From assembly GCA_944389315.1 (NCBI GenBank), contig CALXLX010000037.1:1-59269 (forward strand): a stretch of 59,269 bases of DNA, written 5' to 3'. Shown one piece after another: positions 28,913-37,864 of the stretch; position 1 is the first letter of the stretch; each line of letters opens with the position of its first letter. Position numbers and translations under genes: made by a program. The notes beneath the pieces were generated by a model. That model ran no database searches and was not told where the DNA came from. It was given only the letters and a program-made list of their open reading frames with translations. The stretch is from an uncultured Opitutales bacterium (lineage in GTDB: Bacteria > Verrucomicrobiota > Verrucomicrobiia > Opitutales > Intestinicryptomonadaceae).

Positions 28913-28934
28913 ACATTCTTTTTTTTATTTTAAA

Positions 28935-30197
28935 TTAAACCAATTCGTACGGAGGCAAAAGCGGCTGAACCGGAGACTTCGCCAATCTTACAAATGCGGG
29001 AAGCCCGTTCTCGAAAGGCACTGCCACCTCTCCCTGAATGAGGGGTTGTATGTACTTGTTGAACTGGTAGCCTATGGATATTCTGTCGTCGGCAATCCAG
29101 TTCTCGGGGAAGTGCTTTACGCCGTTTGCGACTTCCGCCAAATCCACCAATATCGTTTCGCAGGCGTACTTGTCGGAATCGGCCCTCACGAGGGCGACCA
29201 TCTTGCCGGTCTTTCCCTCCACCGCAGCCTTTACGGCTTCGCGGCCGCATAGGAAGGCCTCGTTCATGTCCGTGGCCGAGGCGCAAATCGCCGCGGCTCT
29301 CTGCGCATGCCCGAGCTTGCAGGAGCGCGCCTGCACTCCCTGCAGATTGGTCTCTACGAGGTGCTGGAGATATTCTCCCACGCCGCCGAGCTGCTCGTGC
29401 CCAAAGGCGTCTTTGTTGTCCAATGCCGCGACGAAATTTCCGTTCGTGTCAACGAGGCCCTCGCTTGCCACTACAAGGCAGAATTTGTTCTTCTTAAGGC
29501 ACTCTTGAACCTGCGCTATAAAATATTCCGCATTGAAGGCAACCTCGGGCAGAAGTATGATGTGCGGAGCGTCCTCAGGCTGGTTTCTGCGCTTTGCTAT
29601 GGAAGTGCCCGCCGCTATCCAGCCCGCGTTGCGCCCCATGACCTCGACTATTGACACGAGGTTGTTCTTGCCCATGGACTCGTGGTCGCATGCAAGCTCC
29701 CTGATGGTGCTTGCAAGATATTTTACCACGCTTCCGTAGCCCGGGCAGTGGTCCGTATGCTGGAGGTCGTTATCGACGGTTTTCGGCACGCCTATCACGC
29801 GCATCTCGTAGCCCTGAGCGCCCGCAGCCTCCGCTATTTTAGCGGCCGTGTCTTGGGAGTCGTTCCCGCCTATATAGAAGAAATAGCGTATGTTGTGGGC
29901 CTTGCAGACCTCTATTATGCGCGCAAAGTCCTGCTCCTTCTTGAGCTTGAACCTGCATGTACCGAGAGCCGAGCCGGGGGTATATTTCAACCCGCGTATC
30001 ACCTGCTGCGATTCCGCCGCAAGGTCTATAATCTCCTCTTTAAGGATTCCCGCAACTCCGTTTAAGCCGCCGTAGATTTCCTCTATGCATTCATGATTTA
30101 AAGCTTCCGTAACTATGCCCGCAAGGCTGGCGTTTATCACCGCCGTGGGGCCGCCAGACTGGGCCACAAGCACATTTCCAACAAGATTGTCTTCCAT
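28935..30197 (-). CDS. Phosphofructokinase, PPi-dependent type
   Basis: Phosphorylates fructose 6-phosphate in glycolysis. The 420-residue protein starts MEDNLVGNVLVAQSGGP. YIGGNDSQDT at 108-117 and PKTVDNDL at 138-145 carry the phosphoryl-donor determinants. Lys in PKTVDND and Asp/Asn in GGND(S), instead of the Gly residues of ATP-PFK, indicate pyrophosphate as donor, in which case the reaction is reversible. MGRNAGWIAAGT is also conserved. A start at 30281 was rejected as the added residues are unrelated to the family. It probably precedes aspS in one transcript. Confidence 0.88.
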   Translation of the reverse strand: MEDNLVGNVLVAQSGGPTAVINASLAGIVTEALNHECIEEIYGGLNGVAGILKEEIIDLAAESQQVIRGLKYTPGSALGTCRFKLKKEQDFARIIEVCKAHNIRYFFYIGGNDSQDTAAKIAEAAGAQGYEMRVIGVPKTVDNDLQHTDHCPGYGSVVKYLASTIRELACDHESMGKNNLVSIVEVMGRNAGWIAAGTSIAKRRNQPEDAPHIILLPEVAFNAEYFIAQVQECLKKNKFCLVVASEGLVDTNGNFVAALDNKDAFGHEQLGGVGEYLQHLVETNLQGVQARSCKLGHAQRAAAICASATDMNEAFLCGREAVKAAVEGKTGKMVALVRADSDKYACETILVDLAEVANGVKHFPENWIADDRISIGYQFNKYIQPLIQGEVAVPFENGLPAFVRLAKSPVQPLLPPYELV

Positions 30198-30551
30198 ATT
30201 GATTTCGAGTGTTTGAATTAAAAAAGTTTTAAAAGTACAGCATGGCGCATATTTGCCCGTTGGCAAACCTTTTTTTGGCAAAAGGAAAACCCCGTTTCCT
30301 CCCTGAAAGCCCGGAGGGTTTTTTTAGAAATCCAAGCAAGGCCGCCTCTCCTTTCGGGAAGTTTTCCTATGCCCGATTTTTATTTCGGGCAATTTATATA
30401 AATCCGCCTTGTTTTCCCCCTTGGCGGAGGATAAAAGATACTGGAAGACCACCTCCGCATAAAAAAAACCGCCCAACCAATCTGGAAAGGCGGATTTATA
30501 TGGCGGAATGGGGCCTTATTCCCTTCGCGCCCAGAAAGGGGCGGCAGCCGC
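30198..30551. repeat. Intergenic stack of inverted repeats
   Basis: 354 bases without a gene, carrying five inverted repeats: TTTGCC/GGCAAA (30252-30257 with 30262-30267, then T7 on the plus strand); CCTCC/GGAGG near 30300-30321; GCCCGA/TCGGGC (30371-30376 with 30385-30390); a perfect 15-bp pair ATATAAATCCGCCTT (30396-30410) and its complement (30487-30501); and GCGGAGG/CCTCCGC nested inside it (30424-30430 with 30452-30458). On the minus strand CCGCC/GGCGG followed by T8 (30493-30461) probably terminates the esterase gene. Confidence 0.6.
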
Positions 30552-31970
30552 TCAGTTTGTTCCTGGGGCGTTTCCTGCTGCGTTTTTTACGACGAAGTCC
30601 ACTATGGGGGCAGGGTCGTCCAGCCCGTGCGGGTGATGGCCAACTTCCGGCTTTATTATTGTGCGAATCTCGCCGCCGAGCTTCTTATATGCCTGCTCGA
30701 AGATTTCGCCGTTGTCCTTGAATGGAACAACCTTGTCCGCCCCGCCGCAAACCATGAGTACCGGGATTTTCTCCTTTGCCATATTCTCAAGCCCGAAGTA
30801 CGCGTTTCCCTGAAAGTCTTTTCCTATCGCCTTGACTCCCCATTTCTCGAGCGCTCGCGGCCATAGAGACGACTTCTCTCCCGGCCACGACGCCAAATTG
30901 CACACCGGGGCGTCTATATAAACGCATGACACCGTCTCGGGATATGTTTTAGCATAATTTATCACATATAATCCGCCCCTGCTCAAGCCTTCGAGCGCGA
31001 CTTTTGAGCTCAGCTTGTAGCGCGCGGTCATCATGTCGAAAAACCTCTTGCCATCCGCCACGGCTTTGGGATTTCCGTACTCGTTTGTAAAATCGCAATA
31101 TACTATGTAAAAACCCTTCTTAAGCAGAGCCCTGTCTGCATTGTCGAACGCCCCGAAAAACGCCGGCCGCCATATCCAAAGCTTTCCCTCCAAGGGAAGG
31201 TTTGGCGCTAGCACTTTTACTTCGCGTCCGCCGAACATGAAGCGGTACAACTTGTGCCCGCTGCCGTCGTCGAGGGAAAACTCCAAGGGTTTTGGCCTTT
31301 TGGGGGCGGGTTTGCCCGTGATAGTCTCGTAAACCTTCGCTGCAATTTTATATGCGCCGTAGGGATTCGGATGGACTCCGTCGGCATATTCCGCGCTTTC
31401 CCCCACCAAGGCGGAATGAAGGTCTATAACGGGTATGTCCAGGTCTTTCGCGGCTCTTTCAATTTCGGGCCAAACGGTGTTTGAGATTCCGTCCTCGGAG
31501 ATTCCCCACATGTCGGTCTCCACGGGGATTGGCCGGCAAATGTAAATCTTAGTCTCTGTACCGGGTTGCTTGTACGAGTTTATGAGCTTTTTTGCGTCTT
31601 CCCGGAGCTTCTTCGCATTGGCGATATTCTGCGGCTTTGAGTCGTTGGTACCGAGCTTTATCACGACTATGTCGGGCTTGAATTTTAAGCTCTCCCCGTA
31701 AACGGCTTGCTCGCAGTAGGGCTTGGTACTGTCTCTTAGCATGGTTGTCCCGTTTGACCCGAAATTTCTCACCTCGTAGCCTTCTCCGAGAAGCTCGGCC
31801 AACCTCCGCGGATATGTGGCTTCAGCTTCTCTGATGCCCGCTCCGTAGGTTATGCTGTCGCCCACACAGGCCACCCTGACTTTTTCCGCCGCTTCGGAAT
31901 GCAGGCATATTCCGCATAATAGGCTTAATCCAAGCAAAAACTTTCCAAACCCCATTCTCATCTTATTCAT
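30552..31970 (-). CDS. Secreted two-domain esterase: SGNH hydrolase fused to alpha/beta hydrolase
   Basis: A 472-residue exported protein (signal peptide to about residue 27, LHSEA-AE). N-terminal SGNH/GDSL domain at 30-220: catalytic S39 in VGDSITYG, oxyanion Gly/Asn in GSNG and GTND (N109), and D197/H200 in DGVHPN. C-terminal alpha/beta hydrolase domain at 235-465: nucleophile S330 in GLSRGG, acid D412 in GGADKVVPF, and His in the VGHHPHG cluster at 445-448. Both active sites look intact. It plausibly removes acyl groups (acetyl or feruloyl) from plant polysaccharide, alongside the GH43 and GH-A enzymes. Substrate is inference. Confidence 0.85.
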   Translation of the reverse strand: MNKMRMGFGKFLLGLSLLCGICLHSEAAEKVRVACVGDSITYGAGIREAEATYPRRLAELLGEGYEVRNFGSNGTTMLRDSTKPYCEQAVYGESLKFKPDIVVIKLGTNDSKPQNIANAKKLREDAKKLINSYKQPGTETKIYICRPIPVETDMWGISEDGISNTVWPEIERAAKDLDIPVIDLHSALVGESAEYADGVHPNPYGAYKIAAKVYETITGKPAPKRPKPLEFSLDDGSGHKLYRFMFGGREVKVLAPNLPLEGKLWIWRPAFFGAFDNADRALLKKGFYIVYCDFTNEYGNPKAVADGKRFFDMMTARYKLSSKVALEGLSRGGLYVINYAKTYPETVSCVYIDAPVCNLASWPGEKSSLWPRALEKWGVKAIGKDFQGNAYFGLENMAKEKIPVLMVCGGADKVVPFKDNGEIFEQAYKKLGGEIRTIIKPEVGHHPHGLDDPAPIVDFVVKNAAGNAPGTN

Positions 31971-31976
31971 TCATTT

Positions 31977-32005
31977 TAAATATAAAATTGCGTTTTAACA
32001 ATCAA
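31977..32005 (-). promoter_or_regulatory. Promoter for the esterase gene, predicted leaderless
   Basis: On the minus strand, TTGATT at 32005-32000, a 17-base spacer, then TATTTA at 31982-31977. The expected start is the A of the ATG at 31970. Confidence 0.4.
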
Positions 32006-32356
32006 GGAAATTTCTCTTCCCCCATTTTTTCTCAATGCTTCCATTGTTCTTGCAAACGCATAAAGATTTGGCATTGCGCATACACTAAATGTTTACAATT
32101 TTCCCGGCAGGGCGATGCAAAGCTGTTGCAGCGTCTCTTAAGCTTTCTTCTTATATCTTTAGTAAATTTCCCTTTGGGAGTATGCTTGTAGTTTTTGTAC
32201 AATAGCATATCTTACGCCTGCAAAAGAAACTTTTAAGAGGCCTTTAGGCGCGTTTTTTAGCCCGCAACCACAATATTTATGTGGCGCATTTTCCCGTACC
32301 GCTTTGAAAGGGAGAGATAATCATAGTTCTTCGGGATAAATATGCTTCCTGCCGCA

Positions 32357-32391
32357 TAAAAAAAATCAAGAACCGCGAACGGTTCTTGATT
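32357..32391 (-). terminator. Strong terminator of the pseudopilin operon
   Basis: A 12-bp perfect stem (32364-32375 with 32380-32391) has a tetraloop read as TTCG on the minus strand and is followed on that strand by a run of T. It closes the long minus-strand gene series that begins at 45229. Confidence 0.92.
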
Positions 32392-32443
32392 CTGAAATGG
32401 AGCTTTCTTTTAAATGCAGCCTTCTGCTGTCAAGCCGTATTGT

Positions 32444-32890
32444 TTAGCCGAGCAGAGAGCGAAGGGCGTTTTGAAATTCCGCCATGTCGCTTTCCGACGG
32501 GCGGTAATCTGCGCCCTTATCCGTTGAAAGGCCGAACCTTCCAAGTTGGTCAAGCTGCCAAGAGCCGGTTGTCCCGTCGGAGAATACAACGCTTCCGCTG
32601 GCCAATATGCCGGGCCTTTGAACCTTGTCCAACTCCACCCGAACCTTTCCGCTTTCAGGCTGCTCTTCGGAAACGCCTTCGCTTGCGCCTGCGTTTTCCT
32701 TGGCGTCCTCGGCGACGGGGTCGGGCTCTTTCTTAAGCTCTATGTCAAGGTCGTCTATCAGAAAGCGCAAGTCCATGTAGGTGATGTTTACGCCGAACTT
32801 GTCCGATAGAAGAGTTTGCACTTCGGAAATTTTCTTTCCGTCCCCTAGCCAGCCCTTCAAGGCTTTTATCTGTTCTTCCGATAAGGTCAT
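32444..32890 (-). CDS. Conserved-looking small protein of unknown function
   Basis: 148 residues, no signal peptide. The N-terminal 50 residues (MTLSEEQIKALKGWLGDGKK, VNITYMDLRFLIDDL) look like a helical, possibly DNA-binding or dimerising, module. An acidic Glu/Ala/Ser linker at about 52-80 follows. The C-terminal domain contains ASGSVVFSDGTTGSWQLDQL. Last gene of the pseudopilin series, six bases after the preceding stop. Its cytosolic nature and position suggest an accessory or regulatory role for that locus; unproven. Confidence 0.65.
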   Translation of the reverse strand: MTLSEEQIKALKGWLGDGKKISEVQTLLSDKFGVNITYMDLRFLIDDLDIELKKEPDPVAEDAKENAGASEGVSEEQPESGKVRVELDKVQRPGILASGSVVFSDGTTGSWQLDQLGRFGLSTDKGADYRPSESDMAEFQNALRSLLG

Positions 32891-32896
32891 TTTTTT

Positions 32897-33994
32897 CTAA
32901 TCCTGCGGCTCGGATACCAGCTGTATCTTTTTGGATATGGCTTTGCTTCCGTATGTAGTGGCGATATTCTTGAACTTTTCCTCCGTCATATTGCCGCTTT
33001 TCATCAGGGCTTTCATCTCCCTGGCGCCCTGTTCGGAAATGAAGACCATGGACACGTCCACCGAGCTTATGTATCCTCTGGACAGCGCGTCCGGGTCAAC
33101 CGTTCCGTGGGATTTACCCCTGTCCGTATATTCGTATATCTCTGCCAAGCCGTCTTGGCTTACGGTTATGGTGTCTCCCACCGTGAAGGATACCCCCGCG
33201 GGGATGTATGCCGTCTTGTATTTGGGCACATTCTCGCCGCCGGCGAACTCTCCCGCGTCGGGATTCGGATATGTCACCGCAAAAGTCAGCCTGAAATCTA
33301 TCAGGTTCATCGTCAGAAGATTCTCGGGAGAGAGCGCCCATTTATTTACGCTGACTCCCTGCTTGAAGGATCCGTCCTCAGCCAATATGGAACTTTTGCC
33401 CCTGTCCCAGAAATCGGAAAGCGCGAGATTGTTGTGCATGGAGTCTTCCGCCACAGCCGGGATTACCTCCGTCATCGTCGATTGGGAGTCTATCACCGCC
33501 CTGTATATGCCGTAGAAGGCATTGCTTTGACCCTCGTCTTCCGAGTAGTTGCCGGTGCTCTCAAGGAACGGATTCTTTACCGCTATCTGGTATTTTATCG
33601 CGCAGAGGTTGCCCGGCAATGTTATCTTGGTGTTGTTGTTGAATGTAAAAAGAGGCCTGTAGGAAGTCCTGGAGAAGAACATCAACTCCGGCGGGCGCAT
33701 CGGCGTAATCTCAAAATTCGACCTGCCGGACAGCATCCCTACGGGGGTGGGCGGATAGTTTACTGAAAACCATACCGTGCCGTCCCTCCTGATAAATACG
33801 CTCTCAAGATCCTCCTGAATTATAGACCCGACCACTCCGCCGTCGAACAGGCTTTGAAGCTGCCCGCTGGAACGCGTCCATGTTGTCAGAACATTGGAGG
33901 TCAATATCAAAACCAGAACAACTATGCCCGACATTATGGCGCTGGCCGCCATAATCTCGATTAAAGTGAACGCCTTTCTTGCCTTGAAATTCAT
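32897..33994 (-). CDS. Pseudopilin, large minor type (PulJ / Verru_Chthon C-like)
   Basis: 365 residues. Type III prepilin leader MNFKARKA followed by FTLIEIMAAS, with Glu at +5 and a hydrophobic helix to about residue 32; alanine rather than glycine stands before the cleavage site. The periplasmic domain is about 330 residues, large for a minor pseudopilin. Four bases separate it from the upstream pseudopilin. Proposed to be cleaved by a prepilin peptidase and assembled in a type II secretion/type IV pilus-like fibre. Confidence 0.8.
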   Translation of the reverse strand: MNFKARKAFTLIEIMAASAIMSGIVVLVLILTSNVLTTWTRSSGQLQSLFDGGVVGSIIQEDLESVFIRRDGTVWFSVNYPPTPVGMLSGRSNFEITPMRPPELMFFSRTSYRPLFTFNNNTKITLPGNLCAIKYQIAVKNPFLESTGNYSEDEGQSNAFYGIYRAVIDSQSTMTEVIPAVAEDSMHNNLALSDFWDRGKSSILAEDGSFKQGVSVNKWALSPENLLTMNLIDFRLTFAVTYPNPDAGEFAGGENVPKYKTAYIPAGVSFTVGDTITVSQDGLAEIYEYTDRGKSHGTVDPDALSRGYISSVDVSMVFISEQGAREMKALMKSGNMTEEKFKNIATTYGSKAISKKIQLVSEPQD

Positions 33995-33998
33995 CTTA

Positions 33999-34637
33999 TT
34001 ACCTTGTCTTGACTATTATCATGTCTGAAAGCACGAGCCGCAACGAGTTTACCTCGTCCGTTCCCGCCCCCTCTATTATGTCGTTTCGCGGATCGGCGTA
34101 TATCTTGAGATTCAGCGGAAGAATATACATAATGTAGTCCGACGGGTCTTGGGGCAGGGGAGTGCCCGCCTTATAGCGCTCCGTCTCTATCGCTCCGTTG
34201 AGGTATTCCCCGTCGAGCCCCGCCTGGTAAGGAGTTATCACAACCCTGTAGATGTCTCCCTCGGAATTTTTGAGGTCCTCCTGGGAGGGAGGCTGCCCCG
34301 GAGTCTTCCCGGGATGCTCGGACGAGATCAACACCATGCTCGAATTGTCCACATCGTCCGGATTCTGAAACTGGTTCCAGAAATATACCACATACGGCTC
34401 TTCCATCCGGCTCATCTTCGTGTACACCTCGTTGAAGTCCTTGTCCTTTATCAGGGATTCCAGCGCCGTGGTTATCGAGATTGCCACCGTCTCGTTTTCT
34501 ATCTGCTTTGTGTTGTCGAGTATGGCCGCAAGCAAACCTATCAGGGCCGTGAGCGAAACCGCAACTATTCCGACGGCCACCATTACCTCTATGAGGGTGA
34601 ATCCACCCTTTGGCTTTTTGGAAAATTTCATATTCAA
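33999..34637 (-). CDS. Pseudopilin (PulI / Verru_Chthon B-like)
   Basis: 212 residues. Leader MNMKFSKKPKGG and helix FTLIEVMVAVGIVAVSLTALIG; this is the only pseudopilin here with the canonical glycine before the cleavage site. The globular domain (FWNQFQNPDDVDNSSMVLIS, IYRVVITPYQAGLDGEYL) is unlike common GspI but similar in size to the small PulI-like minor pseudopilins of Verrucomicrobiota. Two bases from its upstream neighbour and four from the downstream one. Confidence 0.8.
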   Translation of the reverse strand: MNMKFSKKPKGGFTLIEVMVAVGIVAVSLTALIGLLAAILDNTKQIENETVAISITTALESLIKDKDFNEVYTKMSRMEEPYVVYFWNQFQNPDDVDNSSMVLISSEHPGKTPGQPPSQEDLKNSEGDIYRVVITPYQAGLDGEYLNGAIETERYKAGTPLPQDPSDYIMYILPLNLKIYADPRNDIIEGAGTDEVNSLRLVLSDMIIVKTR

Positions 34638-34639
34638 CC

Positions 34640-35341
34640 TTATTTAATTAGGACTTCCTCCATCTCGGTGTAGTCCGTAAACGCTATTGTATTGCCGAAT
34701 TTCCTGACCACGAACCCGACCTCGTCGTACACCTGGTCTATCTGGAGCATCTGCTTGTTGTTGACTTTCCCAGTGGCTATCATGACGCGGGCGCCCGGAT
34801 TCTCGGACATTCCGTCGGCGGAAAACTGGTAGGAATACCAGTCTCCTCCGGCCCCGAGATGCAGGCTCTGCGGCTCGGAACTGGGGAACTCCCCTATGCC
34901 TATCACGGGCATGGCCCCCGTCCTGGCATAGTTGAATGTGCTCTTGAACACTTGCTGGGAGGTGAAATCTGCGCTCTTGGGTATGGATACGAACTTCTCG
35001 AACTCCTGCTCCGGCGGAACAAAGAAAGTCCCCTCCGGGAGCATTCCCCCGCTGTTCAGGGCAACCCAACCGTTGGGAGTCTCGTATATCACTCCGTATA
35101 GACGCAATTTCTTGGAGACATCGTCACCCTTATATATTATAACTCTCGTGTTTGTCTGTTTCGTGATGGCCGTCATGCGGGCCTCTTGAAACGCCATCAT
35201 GAGATTGCGCTGCGCTGTATAAGTCTTCTGGCCTATGCCTTCTATGTTTAGCGTCGTTATACCCACCGATAGAATAGAGATTATCGCTATGACAATCAGC
35301 ATCTCTATCAGCGTGAACGCCCTTTTGTTTGGCTTTGACAT
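34640..35341 (-). CDS. Pseudopilin (GspH / Verru_Chthon D-like)
   Basis: 233 residues from the ATG at 35341 (MSKPNKRA then FTLIEMLIVIAIISILSVG). The longer frame to 35386 adds non-prepilin residues and was not used. Alanine at -1, Glu at +5. The GspH-like domain has QEARMTAITKQTNTRVIIYKG just after the helix, a typical GspH/FimT start. GGAG lies ten bases upstream of the ATG. First of four tightly packed genes (34640, 33999, 32897, 32444). Confidence 0.8.
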   Translation of the reverse strand: MSKPNKRAFTLIEMLIVIAIISILSVGITTLNIEGIGQKTYTAQRNLMMAFQEARMTAITKQTNTRVIIYKGDDVSKKLRLYGVIYETPNGWVALNSGGMLPEGTFFVPPEQEFEKFVSIPKSADFTSQQVFKSTFNYARTGAMPVIGIGEFPSSEPQSLHLGAGGDWYSYQFSADGMSENPGARVMIATGKVNNKQMLQIDQVYDEVGFVVRKFGNTIAFTDYTEMEEVLIK

Positions 35342-35373
35342 AAGATGTTGCTCCGTTCTGTTTATTGGAAAAT

Positions 35374-35401
35374 GCGCCGCATACAAATGCCATGCCGGCG
35401 C
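35374..35401 (-). promoter_or_regulatory. Hairpin between two pseudopilin genes
   Basis: A 6-bp GCGCCG/CGGCGC stem in the 69-base gap after the gene at 35411; on the minus strand attttcc follows. It could attenuate transcription into the downstream four genes. Confidence 0.3.
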
Positions 35402-35410
35402 GTGTGTATT

Positions 35411-36043
35411 CTACTGCCAGCTGAAAACGTCTTCCGAAGGGGCCGTTGCCTTCGCGCTCTTGGAGTCCTTCTTGAGAGTAAAGAGTATCACTTTAGACCT
35501 CACTCCCTTTGTCGGATTGGGAACCAATTCCTTGCAGAAATCGGCGTCAAGACCGTCCGCAATGGTCGGGAACCCTTGGCTTATAAAGCCGTCTCCGTCG
35601 TCGTCGACGCAAACGTAAATATTCGGATTTTCAAAAGAGTCCACTATGCGCCAGGGGGATTCCGCATTCGGCTTTATGAGGTTCTTTGTATTGAAAGTTA
35701 TATAGGTTCTGGCCCTGCGGTTAAGCGCCTTCCTGTCCTCTGGCGTGAGGGCGTTGCCGTCGGAATCTTTTCCCGTAAGCGCCTTCACGCAATTTTCGGA
35801 ATTGGACCCCTCCGCCAGGTTTATTCTCGGCGCAACCGTCAGAAACTCCGGAAAATAACCGTAGTCTGCCTGGTATTGGGTGAGCGCTGTCGCCATGTTT
35901 GTCAGCAATGTGCGCGTCGTAGCCTCCAGCGTGCTTTTCTGCGCGTTAGATATCGCCGGCACTATCAGACTCACCAGCACGCCTATTATGGTTATGACTA
36001 TGAGAAGTTCCACCAAGGTGAAAGCTTTGCGTATGTTTTTCAT
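35411..36043 (-). CDS. Pseudopilin, GspG-like
   Basis: 210 residues. Leader MKNIRKA then FTLVELLIVITIIGVLVSLI, alanine at -1 and Glu at +5. After the helix, LTNMATALTQYQADYGYFPE is the pattern of major pseudopilin GspG. A late VCVDDDGDGFISQGFP segment resembles a calcium-binding DxDxDG loop, as in GspG. Preceded by aagga about 10 bases upstream of the ATG. Likely the main subunit of the fibre made by this locus. Confidence 0.83.
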   Translation of the reverse strand: MKNIRKAFTLVELLIVITIIGVLVSLIVPAISNAQKSTLEATTRTLLTNMATALTQYQADYGYFPEFLTVAPRINLAEGSNSENCVKALTGKDSDGNALTPEDRKALNRRARTYITFNTKNLIKPNAESPWRIVDSFENPNIYVCVDDDGDGFISQGFPTIADGLDADFCKELVPNPTKGVRSKVILFTLKKDSKSAKATAPSEDVFSWQ

Positions 36044-36085
36044 TTTATCGGGGTTCCTTATATGTATTGTTGTTTTTCTTTAAAT

Positions 36086-36754
36086 TTAATCGTCAAATCC
36101 CAACACGACGTTGTCCACGTTCTCGGGGGCGGTCCTATATGTGTCCTCGTCGGGCATTATTCCCGACGAATACATGTCTCCCACAGCCGCCGCCTTGGTG
36201 TCCGCCCCCTTGCTCATAAGCAAAAAGCCCGGATTGCGCCATGTGCCCTTCTCCCCGACAACATTGTTTGTGTCGTAGAAATACAAATAGGGCTCCATCC
36301 ACGGATCTGCTATGAATATGTCGTCCAAAGAGTCAAAATCCAAATCCCTGTTGTATCTGTCCGCCTGGGAACATACATTCATCTTCGAGCGGTCTATGAA
36401 AGGGCGCATCCCCTTCGGGGCCGCCACAAAGCTTATGACACCGTTTTCCGCCTTCGGATACAGCTTGCCGTCCAGGCACTTGTAGAGGTTCTTCGCGGCG
36501 GTCATCTCGTCTTCGGCCGCGTTGCATAGCGGATATATGCTAAACCTCGCTTTGAAGGCCTCCAAGGCCGTGGTAATCATGGAAATATCGCTCTTTGCTC
36601 GCGCGCGGTTTTGCGAGTCGCCCACCATGCCTATTATCGGGCTGGTCAACGCCAAAAGCATGGTCAATATGCCTATGACTATCAAAATCTCTATAAGAGT
36701 GAAAGCTCCGCGCTTGCGCTGGCGGAATTTTGTCGGGGTATTGAGGGTTTTCAT
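36086..36754 (-). CDS. Pseudopilin, second GspG-like
   Basis: 222 residues. Basic leader MKTLNTPTKFRQRKRGA then FTLIEILIVIGILTMLLA. DISMITTALEAFKARFSIYPL follows the helix as in GspG. The C-terminal region has DPWMEPYLYFYD and FLLMSKGAD, very close to the GspG family end (DPWG..Y.Y, ..S.G.D). It may be the true GspG, with the gene at 35411 as a paralogue. Lies 42 bases downstream of obgE. Confidence 0.83.
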   Translation of the reverse strand: MKTLNTPTKFRQRKRGAFTLIEILIVIGILTMLLALTSPIIGMVGDSQNRARAKSDISMITTALEAFKARFSIYPLCNAAEDEMTAAKNLYKCLDGKLYPKAENGVISFVAAPKGMRPFIDRSKMNVCSQADRYNRDLDFDSLDDIFIADPWMEPYLYFYDTNNVVGEKGTWRNPGFLLMSKGADTKAAAVGDMYSSGIMPDEDTYRTAPENVDNVVLGFDD

Positions 36755-36796
36755 GTTCGATAAAAGTTTGCCTTATTTGTGCGATTTGTCAAAAAT

Positions 36797-37840
<1,044 letters not shown>

Positions 37841-37864
37841 CTATGTTTTGCCGTGGAGAATTTC

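Larger units (their letters stand above)
31971..32443. other. Intergenic region upstream of the two-domain esterase
   Basis: 473 bases. Holds the esterase promoter (31977-32005) and the terminator of the pseudopilin operon (32357-32391). The middle is AT-rich with no convincing gene; a 67-codon plus-strand frame at 31988 looks random. No structured RNA family recognised. Confidence 0.6.

Noticed and set aside
28873..28934. T-box riboswitch before aspS
   Set aside because: The gap is only 62 bases and lacks a T-box sequence and specifier stem.
35345..36529. 394-codon plus-strand frame antisense to three pseudopilin genes
   Set aside because: It is a mirror frame of high-GC codons; the minus strand has clear prepilin signatures.
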